Source of the DNA: a virus
Virus record (IMG/VR): IMGVR_UViG_3300022745_000158
Location: 1 to 20,903 of that record
DNA length: 20,903 nt
Strand: one strand, 5' to 3'
Positions 6,639 to 13,126 of the stretch are shown piece by piece; within the stretch, counting starts at the first letter, position 1; every line of letters begins with the position of its first letter. The notes under the pieces are model-generated. The model was not told the DNA's origin, searched no databases, and was given only the letters and a program-made list of their open reading frames with translations. The translations under genes and the position numbers were made by a program.

Positions 6639-6958
6639 CTCGCTGCGACGATTGTTTCGACCGCAAAAACCAGCTCCGCCGGCACCTGCACTTTCTGAAG
6701 TTTGCCGATGAGGGGGCGCTCGGCGGACACTTACGCGGGCAATACGGCGAGGCGGCTGAATTCGATGGTACGATCGGCGTCATCCTTGCCTGGGTGCGGT
6801 CGATTCAGGCCAATTATAGCGACTTCGTAGACAATGACGGCGCACGATTGCCAGCCTGGAAAGCCTGGGTCATGACGTATCATGCGGCGGCACGCGAAGA
6901 TCAGACGCTGCAGGCACCACGCACCGAGCAGGGACGGCTCTTTGCTGCGAAAGTCTGA
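6596..6958 (+). CDS. hypothetical protein after the initiator, 120 aa, possibly extending to 7120
   Basis: GTG at 6596 has AAAGGA seven bases upstream and overlaps the initiator by 43 bases. The product has an N-terminal CDDC pair followed by His-rich residues (RRHLHFLKF), then helices with Trp (GVILAWVRSIQ, ARLPAWKAWVMTYHAA). It ends at TGA 6956-6958, but the same frame then runs open for 53 more codons (DRLAAAYPRDISPSV and onward to ARGES) and stops at 7118-7120 exactly where the next gene can begin (TTGA overlap at 7117). The TGA may be a nonsense mutation, a sequencing error or a read-through codon. The family is not recognised; a helicase-loader role would fit its place after the initiator but is unsupported. 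Confidence 0.6.
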   Translation: MAFRKKSSADSQEITRCDDCFDRKNQLRRHLHFLKFADEGALGGHLRGQYGEAAEFDGTIGVILAWVRSIQANYSDFVDNDGARLPAWKAWVMTYHAAAREDQTLQAPRTEQGRLFAAKV

Positions 6959-7116
6959 GACCGTCTTGCCGCCGCTTATCCTCGAGATATTTCCCCTTCT
7001 GTGCGCGACGAGTTTCTTGCGGCGCTGAACGTGGGAGAGATCAAATGGTCACAGTCTGTGATGCCAATGATGGAGCAGGTAGGGAACGTTATTCCCTTAC
7101 GAGCAAGAGGGGAAAG

Positions 7117-7296
7117 TTGAAAAATCAGCCCGCAATTACTTTTGAGGGAAAAACCTTGCACGCTGGGCCACCGCGCGTGGCAGTGGAAACCGCACCGCAC
7201 CCGCCGTGCCTGCCCGGCGGCACCTGCACTTTTTGTGAGGAGGACACGGCGCCGTGCCGGTGGGATGAAAAGAGACAGGAGGAAAGGGACGCATGA
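7117..7296 (+). CDS. small Cys-rich hypothetical protein, 59 aa
   Basis: The frame is open from ATG 7045, but the TTG at 7117 is preferred: GAGGGGAAAG lies just upstream and its TTGA overlap fits the coupling seen at most neighbouring junctions. The region 7045-7116 also looks better coding in the overlapping frame. The product has a Cys/Pro-rich part (PHPPCLPGGTCTFCEEDTAP, then C) with four Cys that may bind zinc, and a charged tail. It overlaps the next start by four bases (ATGA at 7293). No family is recognised. Confidence 0.5.
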   Translation: MKNQPAITFEGKTLHAGPPRVAVETAPHPPCLPGGTCTFCEEDTAPCRWDEKRQEERDA

Positions 7297-7535
7297 AATC
7301 TGGCGACATCATCCGCACCCCCTATGAGCCGAGCGGCCTCGTAAAAGTGGTCGCCATTGCGCCTGTGTGTTGGCCCTATGGCGTGACGGTCTTGGTCCGG
7401 TATCTGCACGATCACGCCGGCTATACGCAGGGGAGCCTCGGGCGCTATCGCTTGGCGGACCTGGAAGAGCGGCAGCAGAAAGATAAACAACGCGAAGATG
7501 AAAGCGAGGATACAGGGAACTCACACCAACAGTGA
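7293..7535 (+). CDS. small hypothetical protein, 80 aa
   Basis: The product begins MKSGDIIRTPYEPSGLVKVV and looks like a small beta-barrel (KOW/SH3-like alternation of Val, Gly and charged residues) up to residue about 55, followed by a very polar Lys/Glu/Asp/Gln tail. The resemblance to SH3-like barrels is by eye only. The ATGA overlap with the preceding gene and GAGGAAAGGGAC upstream support the start. The function is unknown. Confidence 0.62.
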   Translation: MKSGDIIRTPYEPSGLVKVVAIAPVCWPYGVTVLVRYLHDHAGYTQGSLGRYRLADLEERQQKDKQREDESEDTGNSHQQ

Positions 7536-7588
7536 CACGGCTGACCGTCGCCCCGCTCTTTGCAAACATGTAACGAAAGGAGACCCCT

Positions 7589-7855
7589 ATGGAATCAGTG
7601 AGAACGGTCGAACACCATGAATCTTTTCTGATCCGCCACGCATGGGTCCACAACGGCGAACTGCTGGTGCAAACCGCAGATGACAGTGAGGTGCTCGTCT
7701 GTATCGCCAAGTTTGCCACGGCAGAAGAAGTCAAGCCGAAGCGCAAAGCGGGCAGACCGAGAACCGGAAAGAACGGGCTGGGGAAAGAGGTGCTGACTGA
7801 TAACGACAGATCACCGACAACTCCGCAACGTACTGGGCTCATTGCCGCTCAGTGA
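7589..7855 (+). CDS. hypothetical protein with AT-hook-like motif, 88 aa
   Basis: AAAGGAG lies seven bases before the ATG at 7589. The first 48 residues look like a small beta domain (HHESFLIRHAWVHNGELLVQ). A basic segment follows, KPKRKAGRPRTGKN (about 49-62), whose GRP core flanked by Lys/Arg resembles an AT-hook, which binds the minor groove of A+T-rich DNA. The tail is polar. This may be a small DNA-binding protein, though the motif is short and can occur by chance. It is separated from its left neighbour by 53 bases, so it is less tightly coupled than most genes here. Confidence 0.58.
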   Translation: MESVRTVEHHESFLIRHAWVHNGELLVQTADDSEVLVCIAKFATAEEVKPKRKAGRPRTGKNGLGKEVLTDNDRSPTTPQRTGLIAAQ

Positions 7856-7871
7856 GGGGGCAGGAGACCGC

Positions 7872-8096
7872 ATGACTTTTGGTGATATTCTGCCATTTCT
7901 CGGCTTTCGTACCTTCCCCGTAGACCCGAATGGAGACCCGATTGTTGACGGGAGTAAGTGGCGAGAAAGCGGTTACGAATCTCCTACACTGATATTTCAG
8001 TGGGGTAGAGTACTAATCCCTATTTGCACAACGAGAGTGTATAGGCGAGATGAGCAAAAAGATGGCGAAACCGACGAAAAAGAAGATGTGAAATAA
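7872..8096 (+). CDS. hypothetical protein, 74 aa
   Basis: The ATG at 7872 has AGGAG a few bases upstream and follows the previous stop by 16 bases; the frame is open from 7842 but that part overlaps the previous gene. The product (MTFGDILPFLGFRTFPVDPN, then strands with ESPTLIFQWGRVLIPICTTR) looks like a small alpha/beta or beta fold with a very charged tail. No family is recognised. Confidence 0.52.
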   Translation: MTFGDILPFLGFRTFPVDPNGDPIVDGSKWRESGYESPTLIFQWGRVLIPICTTRVYRRDEQKDGETDEKEDVK

Positions 8097-8100
8097 GGTG

Positions 8101-8166
8101 ATGAGCTACCGCCGGCGGCGGAAGCAGAGACGACGCAAGATGAAAGAATTTAGGGGGCGAAGATGA
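8101..8166 (+). CDS. 21-aa arginine-rich peptide ORF
   Basis: ATG 8101 follows AAGGTG and the TGA at 8164-8166 overlaps the ATG of the next gene at 8163 (ATGA). The peptide begins MSYRRRRKQRRRKMK and has ten Arg and three Lys in 21 residues. Arginine-rich peptides of this kind can bind structured RNA (the lambda N arm and HIV Tat are precedents) or bridge nucleic acids. Placement between coupled genes argues for translation, but the length makes coding status uncertain. Confidence 0.45.
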   Translation: MSYRRRRKQRRRKMKEFRGRR

Positions 8167-8576
8167 CAAGGCCACGAGAGTCTAACGGTAGGCACGTGAG
8201 AAGTGCCACGACCATTGCCAAATATCTCCATGCCGAAGGGTTTACGGATTATGTCGCCAATGGCGTTGAGAGCTACTGGAGATATCAAGCCGGGCTGAAT
8301 ATCAGGCGACTGCGCCAATTGGAGGAGCTCGAAAAAGAACTTTCTCGCGTGATGCAAGTGCTTCCGATCGGGGATCGGCTTATCATCGGTCGCTTTATTG
8401 GCATTCACAAGAAAATGAGCTTTGATACTGGGCTCACCATTGGCCTGCAGGCGTTTGCGCAGAGATGCGACACGGTGCTGAGGGAAGAAAAGAAAGAGAC
8501 GGGAAAACCAATGGGGAGCGCAGAAGAGCCCCCGCCGAAAGCGCCCGAGTCATACAGCCAGGCGGGCGAGGCGTAA
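8163..8576 (+). CDS. hypothetical helical protein, 137 aa
   Basis: AGGGGGCG precedes the ATG at 8163, which overlaps the Arg-rich ORF. The product starts with a basic stretch, then has long helices (SATTIAKYLHAEGFTDYVAN, RRLRQLEELEKELSRVMQVL), a hydrophobic segment (IGDRLIIGRFIGIHKKMSF), and another helix (TIGLQAFAQRCDTVLREEK) before a Pro/Glu-rich tail. The overall look is an all-helical oligomeric or DNA-associated protein. I do not recognise the family. Confidence 0.62.
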   Translation: MTRPRESNGRHVRSATTIAKYLHAEGFTDYVANGVESYWRYQAGLNIRRLRQLEELEKELSRVMQVLPIGDRLIIGRFIGIHKKMSFDTGLTIGLQAFAQRCDTVLREEKKETGKPMGSAEEPPPKAPESYSQAGEA

Positions 8577-8692
8577 CGATCGCCCGCTCGTGAAGGGCAG
8601 AGGTAGTCCAAGAATTTGAGGGCCGTAAAACCGATCCTGGGAAGAATTCTACCGGCCAAATTTACGAAAGGTGCTCACGAATGTGTGAATAG

Positions 8693-8724
8693 CTCGCCGA
8701 CCTGGATGGCCGGGGGTCGGCGAG
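8693..8724. promoter_or_regulatory. 10-bp hairpin at the RAMP-like gene start
   Basis: Perfect arms CTCGCCGACC (8693-8702) and GGTCGGCGAG (8715-8724) flank a 12-base loop, directly before AAGGAG (8734-8739) and the ATG at 8742. No T run follows, so it is unlikely to be a terminator in this direction. It may be a protein-binding or translational control element; the function is inferred from position. Confidence 0.5.
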
Positions 8725-8741
8725 AAATGAAAGAAGGAGAC

Positions 8742-9548
8742 ATGACCAAAAATAAACCGTCCGTTGGTATCTGGCAGCGCTACACCGTGCGGTGGGACTT
8801 TTCCACGCCCATCTTTGGCTCGTTGCCAGTGGCGAAAGAAACGCTTGCACCCTTTGTCGAGCGTGCGCTCAAAGAAGGCAAAATCAGACCTGTGACGATC
8901 ACACAGACAGACGCTGGCGTGGTCGAAGTGCGCCGGGAGGGTATCTCCCTGGATGTGCTGCGGCAGGAAAAAATCGACGAACTGCTAGAGCAACTCCCGA
9001 CGGAAGAGGAGATGATCGAAGAGCGCAGCCTGCAATTCTGGCGGCATGACGGCCTGCTCTGTTTTCCTGGTGGCAATATCCGGGCACACCTCAAAGAGTG
9101 CGCCCGGACGCTCTCCTCGCTCGTGCTCCCGAAGCCGGCCAAGGGCAGCGGCAATCGCTCCCTGTCCATTCGCGGGGTCAACGGGCTCTATGTGACCGAG
9201 GAGTGGGTGCCGATTACGCGCGCCGGCCAGCCCGTAACGCAGCCGGACGATGCGGTAGAATTCTTTGTCCACACGACCAACCCGCGCACCGGCGCGCCGA
9301 TGAACGCCATCAAAAAGGTCGAGTCACTGGCGGCCGGGACCCAACTTGCGTTTACCCTGCAAGTGCTGGGCGGGATCGTGAGTGAGGAAGAGCTGGATAT
9401 GATCCTGCAATATGGCGCCTTGCACGGCTTCGGCCAGGAACGCTCGCGCGGCTATGGGCGCTATGTCTACACCGTCGAGCAGCAGGTCAAGCTCACGACG
9501 AAGACGCGGACCCGGCCCAACGGTGCCGCGGCAGAGGCGTCTGCGTAA
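8742..9548 (+). CDS. RAMP-superfamily-like (Cas7-type motif) phage protein
   Basis: The 268-residue product shows two marks of RAMP proteins (the ferredoxin-like RNA-binding fold of Cas5/6/7 and Csm/Cmr subunits). LCFPGGNIRAHLKECARTL (from residue 106; FPGG 108-111) matches the 'IPGSSxKGxLR' helix of Cas7-like subunits, and GFGQERSRGYGRY (229-241) matches the C-terminal G-rich loop. An N-terminal strand (YTVRWDFSTPIFG) and a Glu-rich helical insert precede these. Similar uncharacterised proteins occur, from memory, in other phage genomes, and no CRISPR array or cas1/cas2 is nearby. ATG 8742 has AAGGAG only two bases upstream; ATG 8727 is the alternative. A hairpin (8693-8724) lies just before it and a repeat tract just after. 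RNA binding is inferred. Confidence 0.6.
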   Translation: MTKNKPSVGIWQRYTVRWDFSTPIFGSLPVAKETLAPFVERALKEGKIRPVTITQTDAGVVEVRREGISLDVLRQEKIDELLEQLPTEEEMIEERSLQFWRHDGLLCFPGGNIRAHLKECARTLSSLVLPKPAKGSGNRSLSIRGVNGLYVTEEWVPITRAGQPVTQPDDAVEFFVHTTNPRTGAPMNAIKKVESLAAGTQLAFTLQVLGGIVSEEELDMILQYGALHGFGQERSRGYGRYVYTVEQQVKLTTKTRTRPNGAAAEASA

Positions 9549-9880
9549 AGACGACGAGGTGTGACTTGACATGCAATGAGATGCCGTGACGGCGAGTGTT
9601 GTCGTGTTGTGCTCTGCTTTGTTGTGACGGCGAGGTGTGACGTGCGGTGCCGTGTCCTGGGGTGCTGTGACGGCGAGTATTGTCGTGTTGTGTTCTGCTT
9701 TGTCGTGACGGCGAGGTGTGACGTGCGGTGCCGTGTCCTGGGGTGCTGTGACGGCGAGGAGTGCCCTGGCTTGAACTGAGGTGCCGGCGAGGAGTGGTTT
9801 GTTTTGCTATGAGGTGTAGTGTTTTGACGTGACGCCGAGTAGTGCGGTGGTTTGATGTGATGTGTCGTGCCGTCGCGATC
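9549..9880. repeat. G/T-rich tandem-repeat tract of about eight units
   Basis: This is the main gene-free stretch of the early module. The plus strand is strikingly G/T-rich. A core GTGACGGCGAG recurs at 9586, 9624, 9667, 9705 and 9748, with diverged copies near 9551, 9781 and 9829, at steps of 38, 43, 38, 43, 33 and 48 bases. The two 81-base super-units 9586-9666 and 9667-9747 differ at three positions, so this is a recent duplication. Between the cores the sequence is low-complexity (GTGTTGTG-like). It is not a CRISPR, because the 'spacers' are also repeated. A role as a strand-asymmetric RNA, a protein-binding array or a recombination site is open. Confidence 0.75.
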
Positions 9881-9894
9881 TTTCCTTTCAACGT

Positions 9895-9914
9895 GGGCGG
9901 GACCGCTCCCGCCC
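9895..9914. promoter_or_regulatory. 8-bp G+C hairpin before the 9936 gene
   Basis: Arms GGGCGGGA (9895-9902) and TCCCGCCC (9907-9914) close a four-base loop, nine bases before the AAGGAG at 9923. There is no T run, so it is a poor intrinsic terminator; it could stabilise the 5' end of the following message or end the repeat-tract transcript in part. Confidence 0.45.
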
Positions 9915-9935
9915 TTACTTACAAGGAGTGTGTAT

Positions 9936-10256
9936 ATGGCAGAAGAGAAAAAGTTTACGCTGGTCACCGAGCAGGGTGTCGCGGAGTTCCGTGACCATCT
10001 CGCCCAGGGTGCCATCAACGGGAGCCTCACCTCCAAGCAGCTCGACGCCAGCAATACGCTCATCAAGGGCGTCTATGCGGGCGAGACCGTGCGGCTCAAG
10101 TATCTCAATTTTCTCTTTGATTTTTTCAAGAAATCGGGATCCGACCAGGAGGAAGTCCAACGCCGCGTGATTGGCGCTATGCCAAAGTTTTTCAGCCGGA
10201 CCCCGGAGATGTTCGCTTTGCCCGTGCCGTCGAAAGAAACCAAATCTGCTGCCTAA
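9936..10256 (+). CDS. hypothetical protein, 106 aa
   Basis: The ATG at 9936 has AAGGAG (9923-9928) seven bases upstream; upstream in-frame starts lie in the repeat tract and are rejected. The product begins MAEEKKFTLVTEQGVAEFRD and contains LIKGVYAGETVRLKYLNFLF and a basic-acidic helical end. It looks compact and helical, and no family is recognised. It is the last rightward gene before the convergent junction and stands apart from the others behind the repeat tract, so it may have its own control. Confidence 0.65.
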   Translation: MAEEKKFTLVTEQGVAEFRDHLAQGAINGSLTSKQLDASNTLIKGVYAGETVRLKYLNFLFDFFKKSGSDQEEVQRRVIGAMPKFFSRTPEMFALPVPSKETKSAA

Positions 10257-10388
10257 CTAAAGGGGGCACTCCGTATCACGCGGGGGCGCCTCCCCTCACC
10301 GATCCCCTCTGGGCCGACGCGGAGCAGGAACCAAAGTTCCCGGCAGTCCTATCTTTTACGGCGAGGACCCCTTCGTTTTCTTGTCGCC
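10257..10388. other. convergent intergenic region between early and late modules
   Basis: This 132-base gap separates the last rightward gene from the end of the leftward late operon. I see no gene and no strong intrinsic terminator; GGGG and CCCC runs near 10280-10295 could form a weak stem. The 10-base sequence CCTAACTAAA occurs at both ends (10252-10261 and 10388-10397), spanning both stop codons in direct orientation. Confidence 0.5.
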
Positions 10389-10790
10389 CTAACTAAACGG
10401 CGCGTTCTTCGCCTGCGAGAGCTTGACTGTCACCTCCCGCACCATCTGGCGCGGGACCAACCCCGAGTCCAGCCACTCAAAGACAAAGACGGCCCGGTGA
10501 GAAACGACCGCACCGTCAGCAATAGGGGCATCGCTAATGCGCACGTCTGCCTCTTGCAGTTTCCATGCGAGCGCACCACCTGCGCTGATGGTCACATTGT
10601 TGGCGTTCAGGATATTCTGGTTATTGCGGCCGTTGATGATGGCGCCGGTATGCACCGAGTAGTAGGTGAGCCGGGCACCGCTGAGTGAAGCACTGCTCAC
10701 GGGGGCGCCATTCTCGTCCTGCAAGGAAGCTGTGTAGGTAGCGGTTTCCCCTTCGGTCAGTTCGATGAGATAGGGGGTTGGGGCGGCCAC
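10389..10790 (-). CDS. beta-rich structural-type protein, 133 aa
   Basis: The GTG at 10790 is preferred since the GGGG-containing site is about eight bases upstream; a TTG at 10796 overlapping the previous stop is the alternative. The product opens with AAPTPYLIELTEGETATYTA and reads as an immunoglobulin-like beta sandwich: alternating strands, 'DENGAPVSSASLSGARLTYY', then a long VFEWLDSGLVPRQMVREVTV end. Such Ig-like small proteins occur among phage tail or baseplate accessories. It is the last gene of the leftward operon, and the exact role is not recognised. Confidence 0.6.
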   Translation of the reverse strand: MAAPTPYLIELTEGETATYTASLQDENGAPVSSASLSGARLTYYSVHTGAIINGRNNQNILNANNVTISAGGALAWKLQEADVRISDAPIADGAVVSHRAVFVFEWLDSGLVPRQMVREVTVKLSQAKNAPFS

Positions 10791-10792
10791 GC

Positions 10793-11017
10793 TCAATTCC
10801 CCTTCGTGTGTATTGGCTGCAGCGACGGAACGATGATGCGCGGCTGATCCGTTTCTTGGCGCTTCTGAATGGTCATCTGCAGTTGCGCATTGATGATCGA
10901 GGCCTTGAGCATCTCAATTGCCAAGAGCAAATCCTTGATCGGGAATCCTTCCGTGAGCGACCAACTTGGCGTTTGCGTTTGCGGATCATACTCGATCACC
11001 ACATGTGGATTGGCCAT
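10793..11017 (-). CDS. small hypothetical protein, 74 aa
   Basis: GGAGG lies five bases before the ATG at 11017. The product begins MANPHVVIEYDPQTQTPSWS, a short beta hairpin, followed by an amphipathic helix (DLLLAIEMLKASIINAQLQM) and a polar tail. It overlaps the next start in the leftward operon. This may be a small virion or chaperone-type protein; I recognise no family. Confidence 0.6.
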   Translation of the reverse strand: MANPHVVIEYDPQTQTPSWSLTEGFPIKDLLLAIEMLKASIINAQLQMTIQKRQETDQPRIIVPSLQPIHTKGN

Positions 11018-11038
11018 AGAGTCCTCCGAGCTGTGAGT

Positions 11039-13123
11039 CTACTTGACAATGCCCTCATTGACTAGATGCGCGAGGTTCGCGCCCTCATTGGCGAGCGTGG
11101 GTTTCACGGTTTGCTCGTTGACCAGCCGGAGCACGTTGGGTCCGGTACTGATCGGCTGACTGAGCATCATCAGCAGCATGTTGGGCGGGTCACTCTGTGC
11201 GGTTCTCGCACTCCTCTGCGGCAAAGGAAAATCGAGGGGGCGGAAAGGTGCGACAGGCGGAATTGCAGTCAGGGACCCGGTCAGGAGATTCGGCGCTGCC
11301 CACTCTGGTCGCACTGCCCGCTTGATTGGAGTCGGCCAGTCATCCTGTGCAAATGGTACCGGCACGGCTGGCGCTGCAGCCAGGGTGGTATCGAGGAGGT
11401 TTTGCGGATCGTCAACTCGCTGTGATCTCTTTGCTGAAAGGGGCGGCCAGTCTGTTTGCCGGAATGGCGCGGGTACCGGGGCCAATGTCGAGAGTAAGAG
11501 ATTCGGCGCGATTTCAGACTGTGGGGCCCGTCCTGTCGATCGAGGTGAGGAAAAATCAACAGGAAGAAACGGCGGCGCTAACCCCGGCGTTAAGAGGAGG
11601 TTCGGGGCGAGGTCTGCCGATTGCACGCCCCTGCTTCGCGCCGGTATCGGCCAGTCATCCTGATTGAATGGGGCAACTACCGGGGCGAGCGTCGTCAACA
11701 GCAAATTGGGAATGCTCTCCGCCTGCACTGCTGGCCGTCTGGGTGGGAGCGGCCAATCCTGCCCGCTCAAGGGCGCAGCGGTGGGTAGAGCCGGTGCCAA
11801 GGTCGTTGAGAGTAGATTAGGCAGGTCTGCCGAGAAAGGCTGCGCTCTCCCCCGTAGCGGCGGAAAATCGAGCAATCGGAAAGGAAGGACCGCAGGAGCC
11901 GGGGTCAGAGTCGTCAGCAGCAGATTTGGTACGGCCTCATCCCGCAACGCTCTGCATTTGGCTACAGCCGGCCAATCATCCTGATGAAAGGGGTGGGCTA
12001 TGACCACCGGGGCCAACATTGTCCCGAGGAGATTCGGAGGGACATCCGCTTGTGGACCTGCTCGCCTGACAGAGAGAGGCCAGTCATTCTGGCCAAACGG
12101 CGGCGCTAATCCCGGCGTCAAGAGAAGGTTCAGCGGATCGTCAGCTCGCTGCGCTTTCTTTGCGACAGGCTGCGGCCAGTCATTCTGGTTGAACGGTTGG
12201 GCTATGACCGCCGGGGCCAGAGTCGTCAGCAGCAAGTTCTGCGGATCTGCGTGAACAGGCCGTGCCAGCGCTCGTGAGAGCGGAAAATCGACCGGCGTAA
12301 ACGGGACCGCGATGACCGCTGGCGTGAGGGTCGTCCCGAGCAGATTCGGGAGTATGTCCGCCTGGGGCAGTGCGCGCCGAGCGGGAATCGGCCAGTCAAT
12401 CGGGACAACCGGTGCTGACGGGAGTGCCAGTGTCGAGGCGAGCAGGTTCGGCGGATCCGTTTGGATTGGTCGGCCAACCGCTCGCACTGGCGGAAAATCG
12501 ACAGAGAGAAACGGCGGGGCAAGCCCTGGAGTGAGGAGGAGATTCTGGACACCCTCCGCCTGCGGTATCGCTCGTCTTCCCGGACTCGGCCAGTCCGTCT
12601 GGCTGAACGGCACTGGCGCACGCGTGAAAATGACCAGGTTCGGTGCGCCCTCATCCTGCTGTGCTTTCTTCGCGACAGGTGCCGGCCAGTCGTCCTGATT
12701 GAATGGGGGCGTCAGTCCTGGCGTTATGAGCAGGTTCGGCGGGCCGTCTTGCGATGGTGTCTGCCGTGGTGCCGGACTCGGCCAATCCTGCTGACGAAAC
12801 GGCACCGGCGCCAGCGTCGTGGTGAGGAGATTGGCCTGTGCATCGTATCGGTAGCTGACCGTCCGGCTTGGCAGCGGCCAATCATCCTGGCTGAATGGCG
12901 GCATCGGCGCCGGCGCCAGCGTCGTGAGCAGAAGATTGGGCGGCGGCGCTTCCTGTTTCGGCGCGGCCGGCCGAGCGGGAGTCGGCCAGTCGGTTTGGTG
13001 GAATGGGGCAGGAGTTGGCGCTCCCGCCAGGACGGTGAGCAGGAGGTTGGCGACAACTTCGACGACCGGCACCCACGGGGGAGGCTTCGGCGTGATGATC
13101 GGTGGTCGAAAGATGGTCGCCAT
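11039..13123 (-). CDS. 694-aa Pro-rich tandem-repeat protein
   Basis: Almost the whole protein is about 18 imperfect units of 31-37 residues plus a degenerate nineteenth. Each unit runs PNLL-x-T-x-L-A-P, a short Pro/Val linker, PF-x-Q-x-DWP (sometimes DFP), then P-x-x-RR and a Gln/Ala/Asp link. The Asp-Trp/Phe-Pro is nearly invariant. The N-terminus is Pro-rich with no obvious signal peptide; the C-terminal 40 residues switch to LVNEQTVK and LVNEGIVK, a short unrelated repeat. It sits in the late operon and may be a fibrous tail or surface protein. The start follows the GIY-YIG stop by three bases, with only a weak ribosome-binding site. The family and function are not recognised. Confidence 0.72.
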   Translation of the reverse strand: MATIFRPPIITPKPPPWVPVVEVVANLLLTVLAGAPTPAPFHQTDWPTPARPAAPKQEAPPPNLLLTTLAPAPMPPFSQDDWPLPSRTVSYRYDAQANLLTTTLAPVPFRQQDWPSPAPRQTPSQDGPPNLLITPGLTPPFNQDDWPAPVAKKAQQDEGAPNLVIFTRAPVPFSQTDWPSPGRRAIPQAEGVQNLLLTPGLAPPFLSVDFPPVRAVGRPIQTDPPNLLASTLALPSAPVVPIDWPIPARRALPQADILPNLLGTTLTPAVIAVPFTPVDFPLSRALARPVHADPQNLLLTTLAPAVIAQPFNQNDWPQPVAKKAQRADDPLNLLLTPGLAPPFGQNDWPLSVRRAGPQADVPPNLLGTMLAPVVIAHPFHQDDWPAVAKCRALRDEAVPNLLLTTLTPAPAVLPFRLLDFPPLRGRAQPFSADLPNLLSTTLAPALPTAAPLSGQDWPLPPRRPAVQAESIPNLLLTTLAPVVAPFNQDDWPIPARSRGVQSADLAPNLLLTPGLAPPFLPVDFSSPRSTGRAPQSEIAPNLLLSTLAPVPAPFRQTDWPPLSAKRSQRVDDPQNLLDTTLAAAPAVPVPFAQDDWPTPIKRAVRPEWAAPNLLTGSLTAIPPVAPFRPLDFPLPQRSARTAQSDPPNMLLMMLSQPISTGPNVLRLVNEQTVKPTLANEGANLAHLVNEGIVK

Positions 13124-13126
13124 TTT

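Noticed and set aside
6101-6730. 209-residue minus-strand ORF opposite the initiator
   Set aside because: Its repeated Cys-Gly-Cys-Phe-Ala pattern is the antisense of the iterons, with no ribosome-binding site.
9565-9570. TTGACA as a -35 promoter box at the start of the repeat tract
   Set aside because: No acceptable -10 hexamer lies 16-18 bases downstream.
9576-9779. Cys-rich 67-residue repeat protein on the plus strand of the repeat tract
   Set aside because: The 81-base period is a multiple of three, so repeats stay in frame by default. There is no ribosome-binding site, and the unit changes (33, 48) outside the two super-units are not in step with a protein repeat.
9467-10066. 199-residue minus-strand ORF across the repeat tract and start of the 9936 gene
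   Set aside because: It is antisense low-complexity translation (His/Thr/Ser/Arg-rich) and overlaps two better supported genes.
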